A stretch of DNA of 64,000 nt from Xanthomonas sp. Leaf131 (GTDB taxonomy: Bacteria > Pseudomonadota > Gammaproteobacteria > Xanthomonadales > Xanthomonadaceae). Positions 37,437 to 47,040 of this stretch are shown one piece after another. The translations under genes and the position numbers were made by a program. Each line of letters starts with the position of its first letter. Positions within the stretch are counted from its first letter, which is position 1. The stretch is from NCBI RefSeq assembly GCF_001423495.1, contig NZ_LMOG01000020.1:186001-250000 (forward strand), given 5' to 3'. The notes under the pieces are model-generated. The model searched no databases, was not told the DNA's origin, and saw only the letters and a program-made list of their open reading frames with translations.

Positions 37437-38363
37437 TTAGCGCGGCCGGCGCAGAAAGCTGACCACCGCATCCACCCAGGCGGCATGCGTGTCTTCGACA
37501 TGCGCCACGTGATCGGCGTGCGGCAAAGTGACCCAGCTACGATCTTCGCTGCGTAGACGTGCGTATAGGTGGGCGTTGTCCAGCTGGGTCGCGATCGGGT
37601 CATCGACGCCGCGCAACAGCAACACCGGCAACGTGAGCACTTGCTCTGGATGGAAGGCGAACTGCTCCAGCGCGCGCCAGTCGGTGCGCACCGGGTCGGC
37701 CGACACCGCCTGCGCAACGTAAGCGGCACGCACGCCGGAAGGCGCGGCATTGGCGGTGATGAAATCCTCGCCGGCGGCCGCAGTGGTGGTGCGTGCGCGC
37801 AACGGCTGGGCGGGCGTTGGTGTGGCGTCGGCAGTCGCATCGACATCGTCCGGGAAGCCATACAGCACTAGCGCAGACACCGCCTGCGGATGTTGCTGGC
37901 CGATCAGCAGCGCCACCCGCGCGCCATTGGAATAACCGAGCAGCGCCGGCGGCGGCAAGTGCGCGTGCTTGCGGGCGATCCAGGCCAGCACCGCGCGGAC
38001 ATCGGCCACTGCGCGCGTGGGCGTATTCCAGCCGCTGCCATCGCGCGCACTGCCGCCATAGCCGCGCAGGTCCACCGCGTAGGCGGCATACCCGGCCTGC
38101 GCCAAGGCCGCCAGCACCGAGCGCGCATCGCGCGCTTCGCCGGGAACCTGCAGGTCGAAATTGGGCAGCGCACTCCAGGTGCGCCCATGCACCAACAGGA
38201 TCGTGCCACGTGGGTGTGCCGGTACGCGCGACCACACCGCCAGCGTCTGGCCATCGTCGGCACGCACCTGCGACAGCTGCGTGCCCGGTGCGGGATGCGG
38301 CTGTGCCTGTAGCGCGAACGTGGCGAGCAGCAGCATCAGCAGGCAGGCGAAGCGCAACGTCAT
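37437..38363 (-). CDS. Exported alpha/beta hydrolase
   Basis: 308 residues with a signal peptide (MTLRFACLLMLLLATFALQA, cleavage near residue 20). Hydrolase features: LLVHGRTWSALP, nucleophile in LGYSNGARVAL near 145, LLLRGVDDPIA with the Asp near 243, and the His in LPHADHVAHVEDTH near 275. Likely a periplasmic esterase or lipase-like enzyme. It lies just after the convergent IclR gene and in the same direction as pcaC, 257 bases downstream, so it could be read from the pca operon. It might release aromatic acids from plant esters, but this is only inference from position. Confidence 0.82.
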   Translation of the reverse strand: MTLRFACLLMLLLATFALQAQPHPAPGTQLSQVRADDGQTLAVWSRVPAHPRGTILLVHGRTWSALPNFDLQVPGEARDARSVLAALAQAGYAAYAVDLRGYGGSARDGSGWNTPTRAVADVRAVLAWIARKHAHLPPPALLGYSNGARVALLIGQQHPQAVSALVLYGFPDDVDATADATPTPAQPLRARTTTAAAGEDFITANAAPSGVRAAYVAQAVSADPVRTDWRALEQFAFHPEQVLTLPVLLLRGVDDPIATQLDNAHLYARLRSEDRSWVTLPHADHVAHVEDTHAAWVDAVVSFLRRPR

Positions 38364-38620
38364 GAGTCATCTCCCTGGGACGTGATGTCCGATAGCGGCC
38401 ATCTTGCCTGCGATGCTTGGCGATCTACGAGTGGCACATACCGATTCCGGGCACCGACGTGCCCACCTGGCGGCTGCGTAATCGTTTTTTGGCCGCTCTT
38501 GCTGCTCGCGCCTCGAGCACGACACGCGTGGTTGCGCTGCCGGCATGGGCAGCGTCTTCCGGTTCGGCTTCGCTCGGTCGCTTTGTCGCTCGTCAGAGTG
38601 TCTGACGCGATGCTAGCGGC

Positions 38621-39007
38621 TCAGCCTTCGGCGGCCTGTTCTTCGAGAATCGGTTTGGCCAGCGCGAATGCGTGATTGGCCGCCGGCACGCCGCAATAGA
38701 CCGCCGCCTGCAACAACACCTCCTTGATCTGATCGGGCGTGACGCCGTTGTTGCGCGCGGCGCGCACGTGCAGCTTGAACTCTTCGTCATGGCCCAGCGC
38801 CACCATCATCGCTAGCGTCAGCAGCGAGCGGGTATGCGCCGGCAGGCCGTCGCGGGTCCAGATGCTGCCCCAGGCGTAGCGGGTGATCAGTTCCTGAAAC
38901 TCTTCGGTGAACTCGGTGCGTGCGGCCAGCGAGCGGTCGACATGCGCATCGCCAAGAACGCGTCGGCGCTCGTGCAGGCCGGCCTGATAACGCTCGTCTT
39001 CGTGCAT
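38621..39007 (-). CDS. pcaC: 4-carboxymuconolactone decarboxylase
   Basis: 128 residues, usual length of the CMD family. It removes CO2 from 4-carboxymuconolactone to give 3-oxoadipate enol-lactone. Signatures: TRYAWGSIWTRDGL and LLTLAMMVALGHDEEFKLHV, and the catalytic helix QIKEVLLQAAVYCGVPAANHAF (in part). Last of the minus-strand pca genes, 69 bases after pcaD. Confidence 0.95.
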   Translation of the reverse strand: MHEDERYQAGLHERRRVLGDAHVDRSLAARTEFTEEFQELITRYAWGSIWTRDGLPAHTRSLLTLAMMVALGHDEEFKLHVRAARNNGVTPDQIKEVLLQAAVYCGVPAANHAFALAKPILEEQAAEG

Positions 39008-39076
39008 TGGATCTCTCTTGCGTAGGGAATGATTGGAGCGGCTGGCGAGCGCGGCGCAGTGGTGTTGGCGTCTGCT

Positions 39077-39859
39077 TCAGTCGGCTTGAAGAAAGCGCAG
39101 CACGGTGTCATTGAACGCGGCCGGCGATTCCAGATTGCAGATATGCCGGCCGGGCACCGGCGCGTAATGACCGTGCGGAGCGGCAGAGGCGATCTCGCGC
39201 AAATCGGTGGGTGGGCAGACCGGGTCATCTTCGCCAGCTATTGCGAGCAATGGCAGCGCCAGCGTGTCGAGCGCGCCACGAAAGTCGGCATCTGCCACGG
39301 CCTGGCAGCAGGCGATATAGCCGTCCGGCGAGGTCGCCACGAACGCGGCCACGATCCTGTCCAGATGCTGCGCATGGCTGAGGGCAAAAGAGGGCGTGAA
39401 CCAGCGCTGCAAGGTGGCATCGACCAACACCGCCAAGCCTTCGCTGCGCACCTGTTCGATACGCGTGTTCCAGCTCTCGCTGCTGCCGATCTTCTGCGCA
39501 GTGGCGCACACCACCAGCCGCCGCAGCCGTTGCAGTGCGTGCAGGCCCAGCCATTGCCCGGTGAGGCCGCCGATCGACAGGCCGCAGAAATCGCTCTGTG
39601 CGATCTGCAGCGCATTCCATAGCGCGAGCACGTCCTCGCCCAGGGCGGCGACGCTGTACGGGCCGGACGGCGCCTCCGAATCCCCATGACCGCGGCGGTC
39701 GTAGCGCAGGATGCGGTAGTGCGGCGCAAAGGCAGCGATCTGCGTGTCCCACATGTGCAGGTCGGTGCCGAGCGAATTGCAGAAGGTCAGCCAGGGGCGT
39801 CCTTCGGTGCCGTCCAGACGATAGTGCAGGCGGTGCGTGGGCAATTGCAGATAGGTCAT
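39077..39859 (-). CDS. pcaD: 3-oxoadipate enol-lactonase
   Basis: 260 residues, alpha/beta hydrolase opening the enol-lactone to 3-oxoadipate. LTFCNSLGTDLHMWD near 27, nucleophile in FCGLSIGGLTGQWLG near 95, Asp in AGEDDPVCPP near 210, and His in PGRHICNLE near 240. Lies between pcaB (14-base gap) and pcaC, as in many beta-ketoadipate operons. Confidence 0.94.
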   Translation of the reverse strand: MTYLQLPTHRLHYRLDGTEGRPWLTFCNSLGTDLHMWDTQIAAFAPHYRILRYDRRGHGDSEAPSGPYSVAALGEDVLALWNALQIAQSDFCGLSIGGLTGQWLGLHALQRLRRLVVCATAQKIGSSESWNTRIEQVRSEGLAVLVDATLQRWFTPSFALSHAQHLDRIVAAFVATSPDGYIACCQAVADADFRGALDTLALPLLAIAGEDDPVCPPTDLREIASAAPHGHYAPVPGRHICNLESPAAFNDTVLRFLQAD

Positions 39860-39873
39860 CGAAGCACCGTCAG

Positions 39874-41223
39874 CTAAGAAGAAGAAGCGGCCAGCACGCG
39901 GTCGATCCAGACCGAGGACATGCCGCGCCAGCTCTCCACATCGAACACCGCCTGCAGTTGCGCATGCGTGAGCACCGCACTCACCAGCGCATCGTCGGCG
40001 AGCACCTCGCGCAGATGGCGCTGCTGCGCCAGCGCGCGTGCCACCGCCTGCTCCACCACTGCATGCGCCTGCGCCTTGCCGAGGTGCGCTGCGAGCGCGA
40101 ACACCGCCGCTTCGGCATACAACACGCCGCCGTGGCTCTCCAGATGCGCGCGCATGCGCCCGCGGTCCAGTTCAAGGTCGGCCAGACACACCTGCATGTG
40201 CGCCAGGCTGCCAGCGGTGAGGCAGACGATCTGCGGCAGGGTCTCCCATTCGGCATGCCATTGCCCGGCAGCGCGCTCATGCGGCTGCGCCATCGCGCTG
40301 AACAGGGTCGCGACCAGGCCGGGCACGCGCGTGGCAGCCGCAATCGCGGCGACGCTGGAGACCGGATTGCGTTTGTGCGGCATCGCCGAGGAGCCGCCCT
40401 TGCCGGCCGCAGCGGGCTCGAACACTTCGCCGACTTCCGACTGCATCAGCAGCACCACATCGCCACCGATCTTGCCCAGCGTGCCGGCCAACAGGCCGAA
40501 TGCGCAGCCGATCTCGACGATGCGGTCGCGCGCGGTGTGCCACGGCAATGCGGGCAACGGCAGCGCCAGCGTCGTGGCCAGTGCCTGGGCGACATCGAGG
40601 CCGCGCTCCTGCAACGACGCCAACGTACCGGCGGCGCCACCGAACTGCAGTACCAAGGCATCGCGCTGCAAGGACTGCAGGCGGTGGTGCGCGCGCTGCA
40701 ACGCATCCAGCCAGCCGGCGACCTTGAGCCCGAAGGTGACCGGCACCGCCTGCTGCAACAAGGTGCGACCAGGCAGGCCGGTATTGCGCTCGCGTGCGGC
40801 CAGTGCGGCCAGATCGGCGCACAGGTGTTGCAGACGCGGTAGCAACAGGTCGAGCGCAGTGCGCAGCTGCAGCACCGTGCCGGTATCGATGACGTCCTGA
40901 CTGGTGGCGCCCCAGTGCACCCAGCGCGCGGCTTGCACATCGTGTTCGGCCACGCGCGCGGTCAGCGCCTTGACCAGCGGAATGGCGGGGTTGCCGGCCA
41001 GTGCGGTGGCCTGCGCCAACGCAGCCAGATCGTAGTGCTGCACGTCGCAGGCAACGGCAATAGTCTGCGCGGCCTCGGCCGGGATCACACCGCAGTGCGC
41101 CTGCGCGCGGGCGAGCGCGGATTCGAACGCCAGCATCGCCTGCACACGCGCCGCGTCGTCGAACAACGCGTCGCACGCAGGTTCGCCAAACAAGGATCCC
41201 AACAGGGAAGACGTCGCAGTCAT
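39874..41223 (-). CDS. pcaB: 3-carboxy-cis,cis-muconate cycloisomerase
   Basis: 449 residues from ATG 41223 (MTATSSLLGSLFGEP). Fumarase/aspartase superfamily with the signature GGSSAMPHKRNPV near 270. HWGATSQDVIDTGTVLQL and QTVPVTFGLK-like segments support the assignment; the visible motif is QAVPVTFGLKVAGW. Lactonises carboxymuconate. A longer frame to 41373 has no family support. There are 183 bases between it and pcaG, where an internal promoter might lie. Confidence 0.94.
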   Translation of the reverse strand: MTATSSLLGSLFGEPACDALFDDAARVQAMLAFESALARAQAHCGVIPAEAAQTIAVACDVQHYDLAALAQATALAGNPAIPLVKALTARVAEHDVQAARWVHWGATSQDVIDTGTVLQLRTALDLLLPRLQHLCADLAALAARERNTGLPGRTLLQQAVPVTFGLKVAGWLDALQRAHHRLQSLQRDALVLQFGGAAGTLASLQERGLDVAQALATTLALPLPALPWHTARDRIVEIGCAFGLLAGTLGKIGGDVVLLMQSEVGEVFEPAAAGKGGSSAMPHKRNPVSSVAAIAAATRVPGLVATLFSAMAQPHERAAGQWHAEWETLPQIVCLTAGSLAHMQVCLADLELDRGRMRAHLESHGGVLYAEAAVFALAAHLGKAQAHAVVEQAVARALAQQRHLREVLADDALVSAVLTHAQLQAVFDVESWRGMSSVWIDRVLAASSS

Positions 41224-41406
41224 GCATGGCCTCTCTTGGCGTGCCGGCAGCATGGCACCGATACGCGGGAGTGCCAACTGGCGTGCGCGGTGGTGTGTGG
41301 CGCAACAGCACTGCTGCTTGACGAGCACACGCGTTTGTCGGGATTGGTCATGCTCGTGCTCACGCATGCACATCGCAGCATGGCCATCAGCGCAATGACG
41401 TTGCGA

Positions 41407-41970
41407 TCAATAGTTGAAGAACACCGTCTCCGCATCGCCCTGCATGTGGATATCCCACGCGTAGTTACCACTACCGCGCGATTGCGCCAGCAATGTGGCG
41501 CGGCGCTCGGCCGGTACCAGCGCCAGGACCGGATCGCTGCGCAGTTGTGGATCGTCGGCGAAGTACAGCCGTGTCGACACCCCGCGTAGCAGCCCGCGCA
41601 TGAACACCAGCACGGTCAGGTGCGCGGCCTGCAACTTGCCGTCGGGCCCGATGACTTGGCCCGGCTTGATGGTGCTGAAGGCAAAACATCCTTGCGCGTC
41701 GGTCGGCACGCGGCCCCAGCCATCGAAACTGGGGTCATGCGCTTGGAAGCGAGTGTCGGCGGCATGCGCATAGATACCAGCCGCATCGGCTTGCCAGAGT
41801 TCCAGCACTGCGTCGGCCACCGGGGTGCCGGCGCCATCGAAGACGCAACCACTGATTTGCACGTGTGTGCCCGCGGCCTGCGCAGGTGCAAGTTGGTCGC
41901 GGTACAGCGGCTCCAGCCCGAGCCGGTAATACGGGCCGACGGTTTGCGACGGGGTTGTGTGCAGGCTCAT
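41407..41970 (-). CDS. pcaG: Protocatechuate 3,4-dioxygenase, alpha subunit
   Basis: 187 residues. TPSQTVGPYYRLGLEP opens the protein and the intradiol core follows: VFDGAGTPVADAVLELWQADAAG and FSTIKPGQV, with HLTVLVFMRGLL. The alpha subunit lacks the iron ligands, as expected. It forms the (alpha-beta)n enzyme with PcaH, whose gene ends 4 bases upstream. Cleaves protocatechuate to 3-carboxy-cis,cis-muconate. Confidence 0.96.
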   Translation of the reverse strand: MSLHTTPSQTVGPYYRLGLEPLYRDQLAPAQAAGTHVQISGCVFDGAGTPVADAVLELWQADAAGIYAHAADTRFQAHDPSFDGWGRVPTDAQGCFAFSTIKPGQVIGPDGKLQAAHLTVLVFMRGLLRGVSTRLYFADDPQLRSDPVLALVPAERRATLLAQSRGSGNYAWDIHMQGDAETVFFNY

Positions 41971-41974
41971 CGAC

Positions 41975-42703
41975 TCACTCCCAGACCGTTTGTTTGCGAC
42001 CGCGCAACACGATGTCGAAGCGGTAGGCCAGCGCGTATTCGCTCACCGCGTTTTCCCAGTCGAAGCTGGACACCATGCGTTCGCGCGCCAATGCATCGTC
42101 CACGCAGTTGTAGATCGGATCGTGCGCCAGCAATGGGTCGCCGGGGAAATACATCTGCGTGATCAGGCGCTGTCCGATGCCGTCGCCATGCAGCGAAAAA
42201 TGGATATGCGCCGGCCGCCAGGCGTTGTAATGATTGCGCCACGGATACGCACCCGGCTTGATGGTCTTGAACGCATAGCGGCCGTGCTCGTCGGTGAGTA
42301 CCTGGCCGGTGCCGCGGAAGTTGGGATCCAGCGGCGCATCGTGCCGATCGCCCGCATGTTGATAGCGGCCAGCCGCGTTGCATTGCCACACTTCCACAAC
42401 GCTGTTGCGTACCGGCTTGCCGTTTTCATCGAGCACGCGGCCGGAGACGATGATGCGCTCGCCCAACGGCTCGCCAGCAAAGCCGGCAGTCAGATCGGCG
42501 GCATGTTCGCCCAGGGTGAGCCGATCCAGTCGCGGGCCGGTGACTTCCGACAGCGTGATCGGGAGATCGATCGGCGCACGCGTAGGGCCGCGCAGCGCAG
42601 TGGATGCATAGGGAAGATGCAGATACGCCGGTTGCGTGCCGATCCGGGTGCGGCGATAGCCGAGCAGCGGATCGATTGACGTGTCAGAAGTGGGGTCGCG
42701 CAT
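41975..42703 (-). CDS. pcaH: Protocatechuate 3,4-dioxygenase, beta subunit
   Basis: 242 residues. Iron-site elements are present: Tyr in KPGAYPWRNHYNAWRPAHIH, which also carries the two His ligands (PAHIHFSLHG). VLDENGKPVRNSVVEVWQ is the intradiol signature. It pairs with PcaG, and their genes are separated by 4 bases. 130 bases lie between it and pcaF. Confidence 0.96.
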   Translation of the reverse strand: MRDPTSDTSIDPLLGYRRTRIGTQPAYLHLPYASTALRGPTRAPIDLPITLSEVTGPRLDRLTLGEHAADLTAGFAGEPLGERIIVSGRVLDENGKPVRNSVVEVWQCNAAGRYQHAGDRHDAPLDPNFRGTGQVLTDEHGRYAFKTIKPGAYPWRNHYNAWRPAHIHFSLHGDGIGQRLITQMYFPGDPLLAHDPIYNCVDDALARERMVSSFDWENAVSEYALAYRFDIVLRGRKQTVWE

Positions 42704-42832
42704 GCTGGATCTCCATCGGTTGCGCTGCGGCGCGTTCGAGAATGCTAGCGTCGAGAACGCTGGCGTCGACCAAGCAAGGGTCGAGGACGTTATGGGTGTG
42801 CGGTAACGGCAGCAGTGGTTGCAACGGGCGCA

Positions 42833-44041
42833 TCACACGCGCTCGATCGCCAGCGCCACGCCCTGCCCTACGCCGATGCACATACTGGCCAGGCCCAGCC
42901 GTCCGTTGCTAGCTTCCAGCTGTCGCAACAAGGTTAGCGCCAGGCGTGCGCCGCTCATGCCCAGGGGATGACCGAGCGCGATCGCGCCGCCGTTGGCGTT
43001 GACATGCGGCGCATCGTCGGCCAGCCCGAACGCGCGCGTGCAGGCCAACGCCTGCGCGGCGAAGGCTTCGTTGAGTTCGATCGCGTCGAACTGTTCGATC
43101 TGCAACTGCAGCCGCGCCAGCAAGCGCTGCGTCGCCGGCACCGGGCCGATGCCCATCAAGCCCGGCTCCACGCCGGCCGAGGCGAAGCCGAGCACGCGTG
43201 CGCGCGGGGTCAGCCCAAGCGTCTGCACCGCCTGTGCGGAGGCCAGCAGCACGGCAGCGGCGCCATCGTTGAGACCCGACGCATTGCCCGCAGTCACGGT
43301 GCCGGGCTGGCGAAATACGGGTTTGAGCTTGGCCAGCATTTCAGCCGTGGTGTTCGGGCGCGGATGTTCGTCGCGATCGACAGTGAGCGCGTCGCCGCCC
43401 TTGCGTGCGGCCACCGCCACCGGCGTGATTTCTTCATTGAAGAAGCCGGCAGTCTGGGCAGCGGCGGCGCGTTGCTGGCTGCGCAGCGCGAACGCGTCCT
43501 GGTCCTCGCGCGCGATGGCATGACGCTGCGCGACGTTTTCGGCAGTTTCGCCCATCAGCTCCACGCCGTACTGCGCTTGCAGGCGCGGATTGACGAAGCG
43601 CCAGCCCATGGTGGTGTCTTCCAGTTGCTGGGTACGGGCGAAGGCGCTCTCGGCCTTGCCCATCACCCACGGCGCACGCGACATCGATTCGACACCGCCG
43701 GCAATCGCCAGCCCCAGTTCGTCTGCGCGGATGCCGCGGGCCACCGTGCCGATCGCATCCAGCCCGGAACCGCACAGGCGATTGAGCGTGCTGCCCGGCA
43801 CCGAAGACGGCAGGCCCGCCAGCAACAGACTCATCCGCGCGACATTGCGATTGTCTTCGCCAGCCTGGTTGGCGCAGCCCAGATACACGTCTTCGATCAG
43901 TGCCGGATCCAGCTGCGGATGCCGCGCCAACAAGGCGGCGATCGGGATTGCGCCCAGGTCGTCGGCGCGCACGCTGGCCAAGGCGCCGCCGTAGCGGCCG
44001 ATCGGCGTGCGGATGCCATCGATCAGATAGACCTCGCTCAT
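42833..44041 (-). CDS. pcaF: 3-oxoadipyl-CoA thiolase
   Basis: 402 residues from ATG 44041, whose first bases overlap the pcaJ stop (ATGA). Thiolase signatures: acyl-enzyme Cys in [13 protein letters not shown] near 92, [29 protein letters not shown], and the second Cys in [27 protein letters not shown] is the usual PcaF start. Cleaves 3-oxoadipyl-CoA to succinyl-CoA and acetyl-CoA. Confidence 0.95.
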   Translation of the reverse strand: MSEVYLIDGIRTPIGRYGGALASVRADDLGAIPIAALLARHPQLDPALIEDVYLGCANQAGEDNRNVARMSLLLAGLPSSVPGSTLNRLCGSGLDAIGTVARGIRADELGLAIAGGVESMSRAPWVMGKAESAFARTQQLEDTTMGWRFVNPRLQAQYGVELMGETAENVAQRHAIAREDQDAFALRSQQRAAAAQTAGFFNEEITPVAVAARKGGDALTVDRDEHPRPNTTAEMLAKLKPVFRQPGTVTAGNASGLNDGAAAVLLASAQAVQTLGLTPRARVLGFASAGVEPGLMGIGPVPATQRLLARLQLQIEQFDAIELNEAFAAQALACTRAFGLADDAPHVNANGGAIALGHPLGMSGARLALTLLRQLEASNGRLGLASMCIGVGQGVALAIERV

Positions 44042-44826
44042 GCCTCGGCTCCCGCTGCCTGCTTGCCATGCGCTGCGTCGGTGCGTGCCTGCAGCGCGCG
44101 CAGTGTCTGCAATTCGGCAGCGCTCGGCGGTGTGGTCTGCGCCAGATCGGCGGCGAAGCGGATCGGCCAGCCGGTGGCCGCGCTCACCTGCTCGCGGGTA
44201 GTGCCGGGGTGCAAGGCGGTGACGGTGAGTTCGCGGGTCACGGGGTCGGGCTCCATCACGCATAGATCGGTCACCACCACGGTGGGGCCGGCACCGGGCA
44301 GGCCGGCGCGCTGGCGCGCATCGCCACCGTCCAGATGCCCGACCGTGGTGATGAAGTCCAGCACCGGCACGAAGCTGCGTGTGGATTGGCGAATGATGAT
44401 GAACACCTGCTTGGCGCTGGCCGCGATCTCCGGCGCACCACCGGCGCCGGGCAACCGCGTTTTCGGCGCATCGTAGGGGCCGATCACCGTGGTATTGAGG
44501 TTGGCATGGCGATCGATCTGCGCCGCGCCCAGAAAGCCCACATCCACGCGACCGCCCTGCAACCAGTACCGAAAGATCTCCGGCGTGGAGACCACGGTGT
44601 CGGCGGTGTCGGCCAGTTCGCCATCGCCGATCGACAGCGGCAACACGTCCGGGCGCGCGCCGATCGGGCCGGATTCGTAGATCAGGGTGACTTCCGGCGC
44701 ATGCGTCAGCCGCGCCAGGTTGGCGGCAGTGGATGGCAGGCCGATGCCGACAAAGCACACCGCGTTATCGGGCAGGCGCCGCGCCGCCGCCACGGTCATC
44801 ATTTCATTGGTGCTGTAGTCGCTCAT
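44038..44826 (-). CDS. pcaJ: 3-oxoadipate CoA-transferase, subunit B
   Basis: 262 residues from ATG 44826, overlapping the pcaI stop by 4 bases. The catalytic glutamate is in [16 protein letters not shown] near 52. [19 protein letters not shown] and [12 protein letters not shown] are family signatures. With PcaI it transfers CoA from succinyl-CoA to 3-oxoadipate. Translational coupling on both sides (pcaI-pcaJ-pcaF) ensures balanced synthesis. Confidence 0.95.
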   Translation of the reverse strand: MSDYSTNEMMTVAAARRLPDNAVCFVGIGLPSTAANLARLTHAPEVTLIYESGPIGARPDVLPLSIGDGELADTADTVVSTPEIFRYWLQGGRVDVGFLGAAQIDRHANLNTTVIGPYDAPKTRLPGAGGAPEIAASAKQVFIIIRQSTRSFVPVLDFITTVGHLDGGDARQRAGLPGAGPTVVVTDLCVMEPDPVTRELTVTALHPGTTREQVSAATGWPIRFAADLAQTTPPSAAELQTLRALQARTDAAHGKQAAGAEA

Positions 44827-45686
44827 GCGGCCACCTGCAGCTGCGAGTGTGCGTACACGCGCTGGAATGCAGCGAAATCGGCGGTGTCGAGAATGTGCGT
44901 CTGAATCCAGGCCTGGAAGCGTGCGCGATCGCGGGCGATCGCATCCCAGGCAAGATAAAAGCGGTTGTCGCGGGCGTAGTAGCCATGCGCATACGAGGGC
45001 GCGGCGCCGCCGGGCACGTGGCAGACCGCATCCACCACCCAGCGCGGCAGGATGCAGGCGTTGGGCGGCGCATCTAGCGTGTCGACGATCTCTTCCACAG
45101 TCACGATCACCTTGCGCGCGGCCAATGCGGCCTCTTTCTGCACGCCCAGAATGCCCCACAGCAGCACATTTCCGCGGCGGTCGGCCCGTTGCGCGTGAAT
45201 CACGGTGACATCGGGGTTGACTGCCGGCGTGGTGGCCAGCGTCTCGCCGGTGTACGGGCATTGCAGGAACTTGATGCTGTCGTTGACGCGCGGCAGGTCC
45301 GAACCGACATAGCCACGCAACACCGCAAACGGCAGGCCCGATGCGCCGGCCACGTACGCGTTGGCCATGTCGGCATGGCTGTGTTCGCGGAGTTGCAGCG
45401 GCTGCGGCCAGGCATGTTCGACCGCATCGCGCAGCCGGTGCAGCGAGCCCACGCCGGGATTGCCACCCCAGGAAAACCGTAATGCCGCCGCGCAACCGGC
45501 ACCGATCAACTGGTCGTAGATCAGGTCAGGGGTCATGCGCACCAGCCGCAGGGCGCGCTTGCGCTGGCGGATCACCTCGTGGCCGGCGGCATGCGGAATC
45601 AGATGCGTGAAGCCTTCCATCGCCACGCAATCGCCATCGGCGATCAGCTGGGACACCGCGTCTGAAAGGGAGACGATTTCGGCCAT
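44823..45686 (-). CDS. pcaI: 3-oxoadipate CoA-transferase, subunit A
   Basis: 287 residues from ATG 45686. SLSDAVSQLIADGDCVAMEGFTHLIPHAAGHE (in part) is the CoA-transferase family I alpha N-terminus; RFSWGGNPGVGSLHRLRDA and HAQRADRRGNVLLWG follow. First gene of the pca operon. The 255 bases separating it from divergent vanA hold a PcaR-like operator and two GTATAC palindromes. Frames extending to 47189 cross vanA antisense and are spurious. Confidence 0.94.
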   Translation of the reverse strand: MAEIVSLSDAVSQLIADGDCVAMEGFTHLIPHAAGHEVIRQRKRALRLVRMTPDLIYDQLIGAGCAAALRFSWGGNPGVGSLHRLRDAVEHAWPQPLQLREHSHADMANAYVAGASGLPFAVLRGYVGSDLPRVNDSIKFLQCPYTGETLATTPAVNPDVTVIHAQRADRRGNVLLWGILGVQKEAALAARKVIVTVEEIVDTLDAPPNACILPRWVVDAVCHVPGGAAPSYAHGYYARDNRFYLAWDAIARDRARFQAWIQTHILDTADFAAFQRVYAHSQLQVAA

Positions 45687-45748
45687 TGCAAGGTCCTGCG
45701 CAGCGAACGTGCGGTCACGGTAGGCGCAGCTGGAGTGCCCGGTCAATC

Positions 45749-45780
45749 CGATTATCGGTTTACATATTCGATAATCGCAC
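45749..45780. promoter_or_regulatory. Probable PcaR operator before pcaI
   Basis: CGATTATCG (45749-45757) and CGATAATCG (45769-45777) form an inverted repeat with an 11-base spacer. The right half, ATTCGATAATCGCAC (45766-45780), matches at 14 of 15 places the P. putida PcaR consensus as I recall it. It lies 63-94 bases upstream of pcaI. The regulator is probably the IclR protein at 36560-37420. Confidence 0.65.
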
Positions 45781-45819
45781 AATTTCGATAGGCGACTCAT
45801 GCTCCAACATTGTCTCCGG

Positions 45820-45829
45820 TGTATACATA
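45820..45829. promoter_or_regulatory. Possible VanR operator, distal half
   Basis: TGTATACATA contains the palindrome TGTATACA. A second, longer palindrome occurs 94 bases downstream before vanA. GntR/FCD repressors such as VanR often bind short AT-centred palindromes like this. Confidence 0.4.
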
Positions 45830-45913
45830 ACTTCGCTTGCAAGCAGACGCCAGCGCTGGCATGCGCGTCAACTGGTTGCCAGCCGGCGCAGCGCCGCCGA
45901 TGCGCACCCCAGG

Positions 45914-45923
45914 TTGTATACAA
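45914..45923. promoter_or_regulatory. Possible VanR operator, proximal half
   Basis: TTGTATACAA is a perfect 10-base palindrome 18 bases before the vanA ATG and just ahead of its RBS (CCAGGAG, 45927-45933). It shares TGTATACA with the distal site at 45820. Bound repressor here would block transcription or early elongation. Confidence 0.45.
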
Positions 45924-45941
45924 ACCCCAGGAGTCACGCTC

Positions 45942-47018
45942 ATGTCCCAGTCCAAGCAGCTGTTTCCCCTCAACGCGTGGTACGCCGTCGCCTGGGACCA
46001 CGAGATCAAGCACGTGCTCACTCCGCGCAAGGTCTGCAACCTGGATGTGGTGGTCTACCGCACCACCGCCGGCGCGGTGATCGCGCTCGAAGATGCGTGT
46101 TGGCACCGGCTGGTGCCGTTGTCGATGGGCAAACTGCGCGGCGACGATGTGGTGTGCGGCTATCACGGGCTGGTCTACAACACCCAGGGCCGTTGCGTGC
46201 ATATGCCCTCGCAGGAAACCATCAACCCGTCCGCATGCGTGCGCAGTTTTCCGGTTGCCGAGAAGCACCGTTATGTGTGGATCTGGCCGGGCGACCCGGC
46301 GCAGGCAGATACAAGCCTGATTCCCGATCTGCATTGGGCGCACGACCCGGCCTGGGCCGGCGATGGCCGCACCATCTATGCCAAGTGCGACTACCGGTTG
46401 GTGCTGGACAACCTGATGGACCTGACCCACGAAACCTTCGTGCATGGCTCCAGCATCGGCCAGGACGAGGTGGCCGAAGCACCGTTCGATGTGGTGCATG
46501 GCGATCGCGGCGTCACCGTGTCGCGCTGGATGCGCAACATCGATGCGCCACCGTTCTGGGCCAGCCAGATCGCGCGCCATCTGGACTATCGCGGCAAGGT
46601 CGACCGCTGGCAGATCATCCATTTCGAAGCACCCGGCACCATCGCCATCGATGTCGGTGTGGCCATTACCGGCACCGGCGCGCCGGAGGGCGATCGTAGC
46701 CAGGGCGTCAACGGCTACGTGCTCAATACCATCACCCCGGAAACCGACACCACCTGTCATTACTTCTGGGCCTTCATGCGCAACTACGCGCTGCACGACC
46801 AGTCGTTGACCACGCTCACCCGCGAAGGCGTCACCGGCGTGTTCGGCGAAGACGAGGCAGTGCTGGAAGCGCAACAACGCGCCATCACCGCGCATCCGGA
46901 TCACGCGTTCTACAACCTCAATGTCGATGCCGGCGGCATGTGGGCGCGCCGGGTGATCGAGCGCCTGATCGCACACGAACAGCGCACGCAGGACTTGTCG
47001 CTGCGCATGGTGGGTTAA
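45942..47018 (+). CDS. vanA: Vanillate O-demethylase, oxygenase subunit
   Basis: 358 residues from ATG 45942 (MSQSKQLFPLNAWYAVAW, part). Rieske cluster C53-x-H55 and C72-x2-H75 (CWHRLVPLS, CGYHGLVYN). Mononuclear iron site NLMDLTHETFVHG. Converts vanillate to protocatechuate and formaldehyde with electrons from VanB. Divergent from pcaI and followed by vanR and vanB. Protocatechuate then enters the pca operon encoded next door. Confidence 0.95.
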   Translation: MSQSKQLFPLNAWYAVAWDHEIKHVLTPRKVCNLDVVVYRTTAGAVIALEDACWHRLVPLSMGKLRGDDVVCGYHGLVYNTQGRCVHMPSQETINPSACVRSFPVAEKHRYVWIWPGDPAQADTSLIPDLHWAHDPAWAGDGRTIYAKCDYRLVLDNLMDLTHETFVHGSSIGQDEVAEAPFDVVHGDRGVTVSRWMRNIDAPPFWASQIARHLDYRGKVDRWQIIHFEAPGTIAIDVGVAITGTGAPEGDRSQGVNGYVLNTITPETDTTCHYFWAFMRNYALHDQSLTTLTREGVTGVFGEDEAVLEAQQRAITAHPDHAFYNLNVDAGGMWARRVIERLIAHEQRTQDLSLRMVG

Positions 47019-47040
47019 CGCGTCGCGCAGGAGGCCTGCC

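Noticed and set aside
42968-44476. 502-codon open frame opposite pcaF and pcaJ
   Set aside because: Shadow of two certain genes; composition dominated by Arg, Gln and His, and no start signal.
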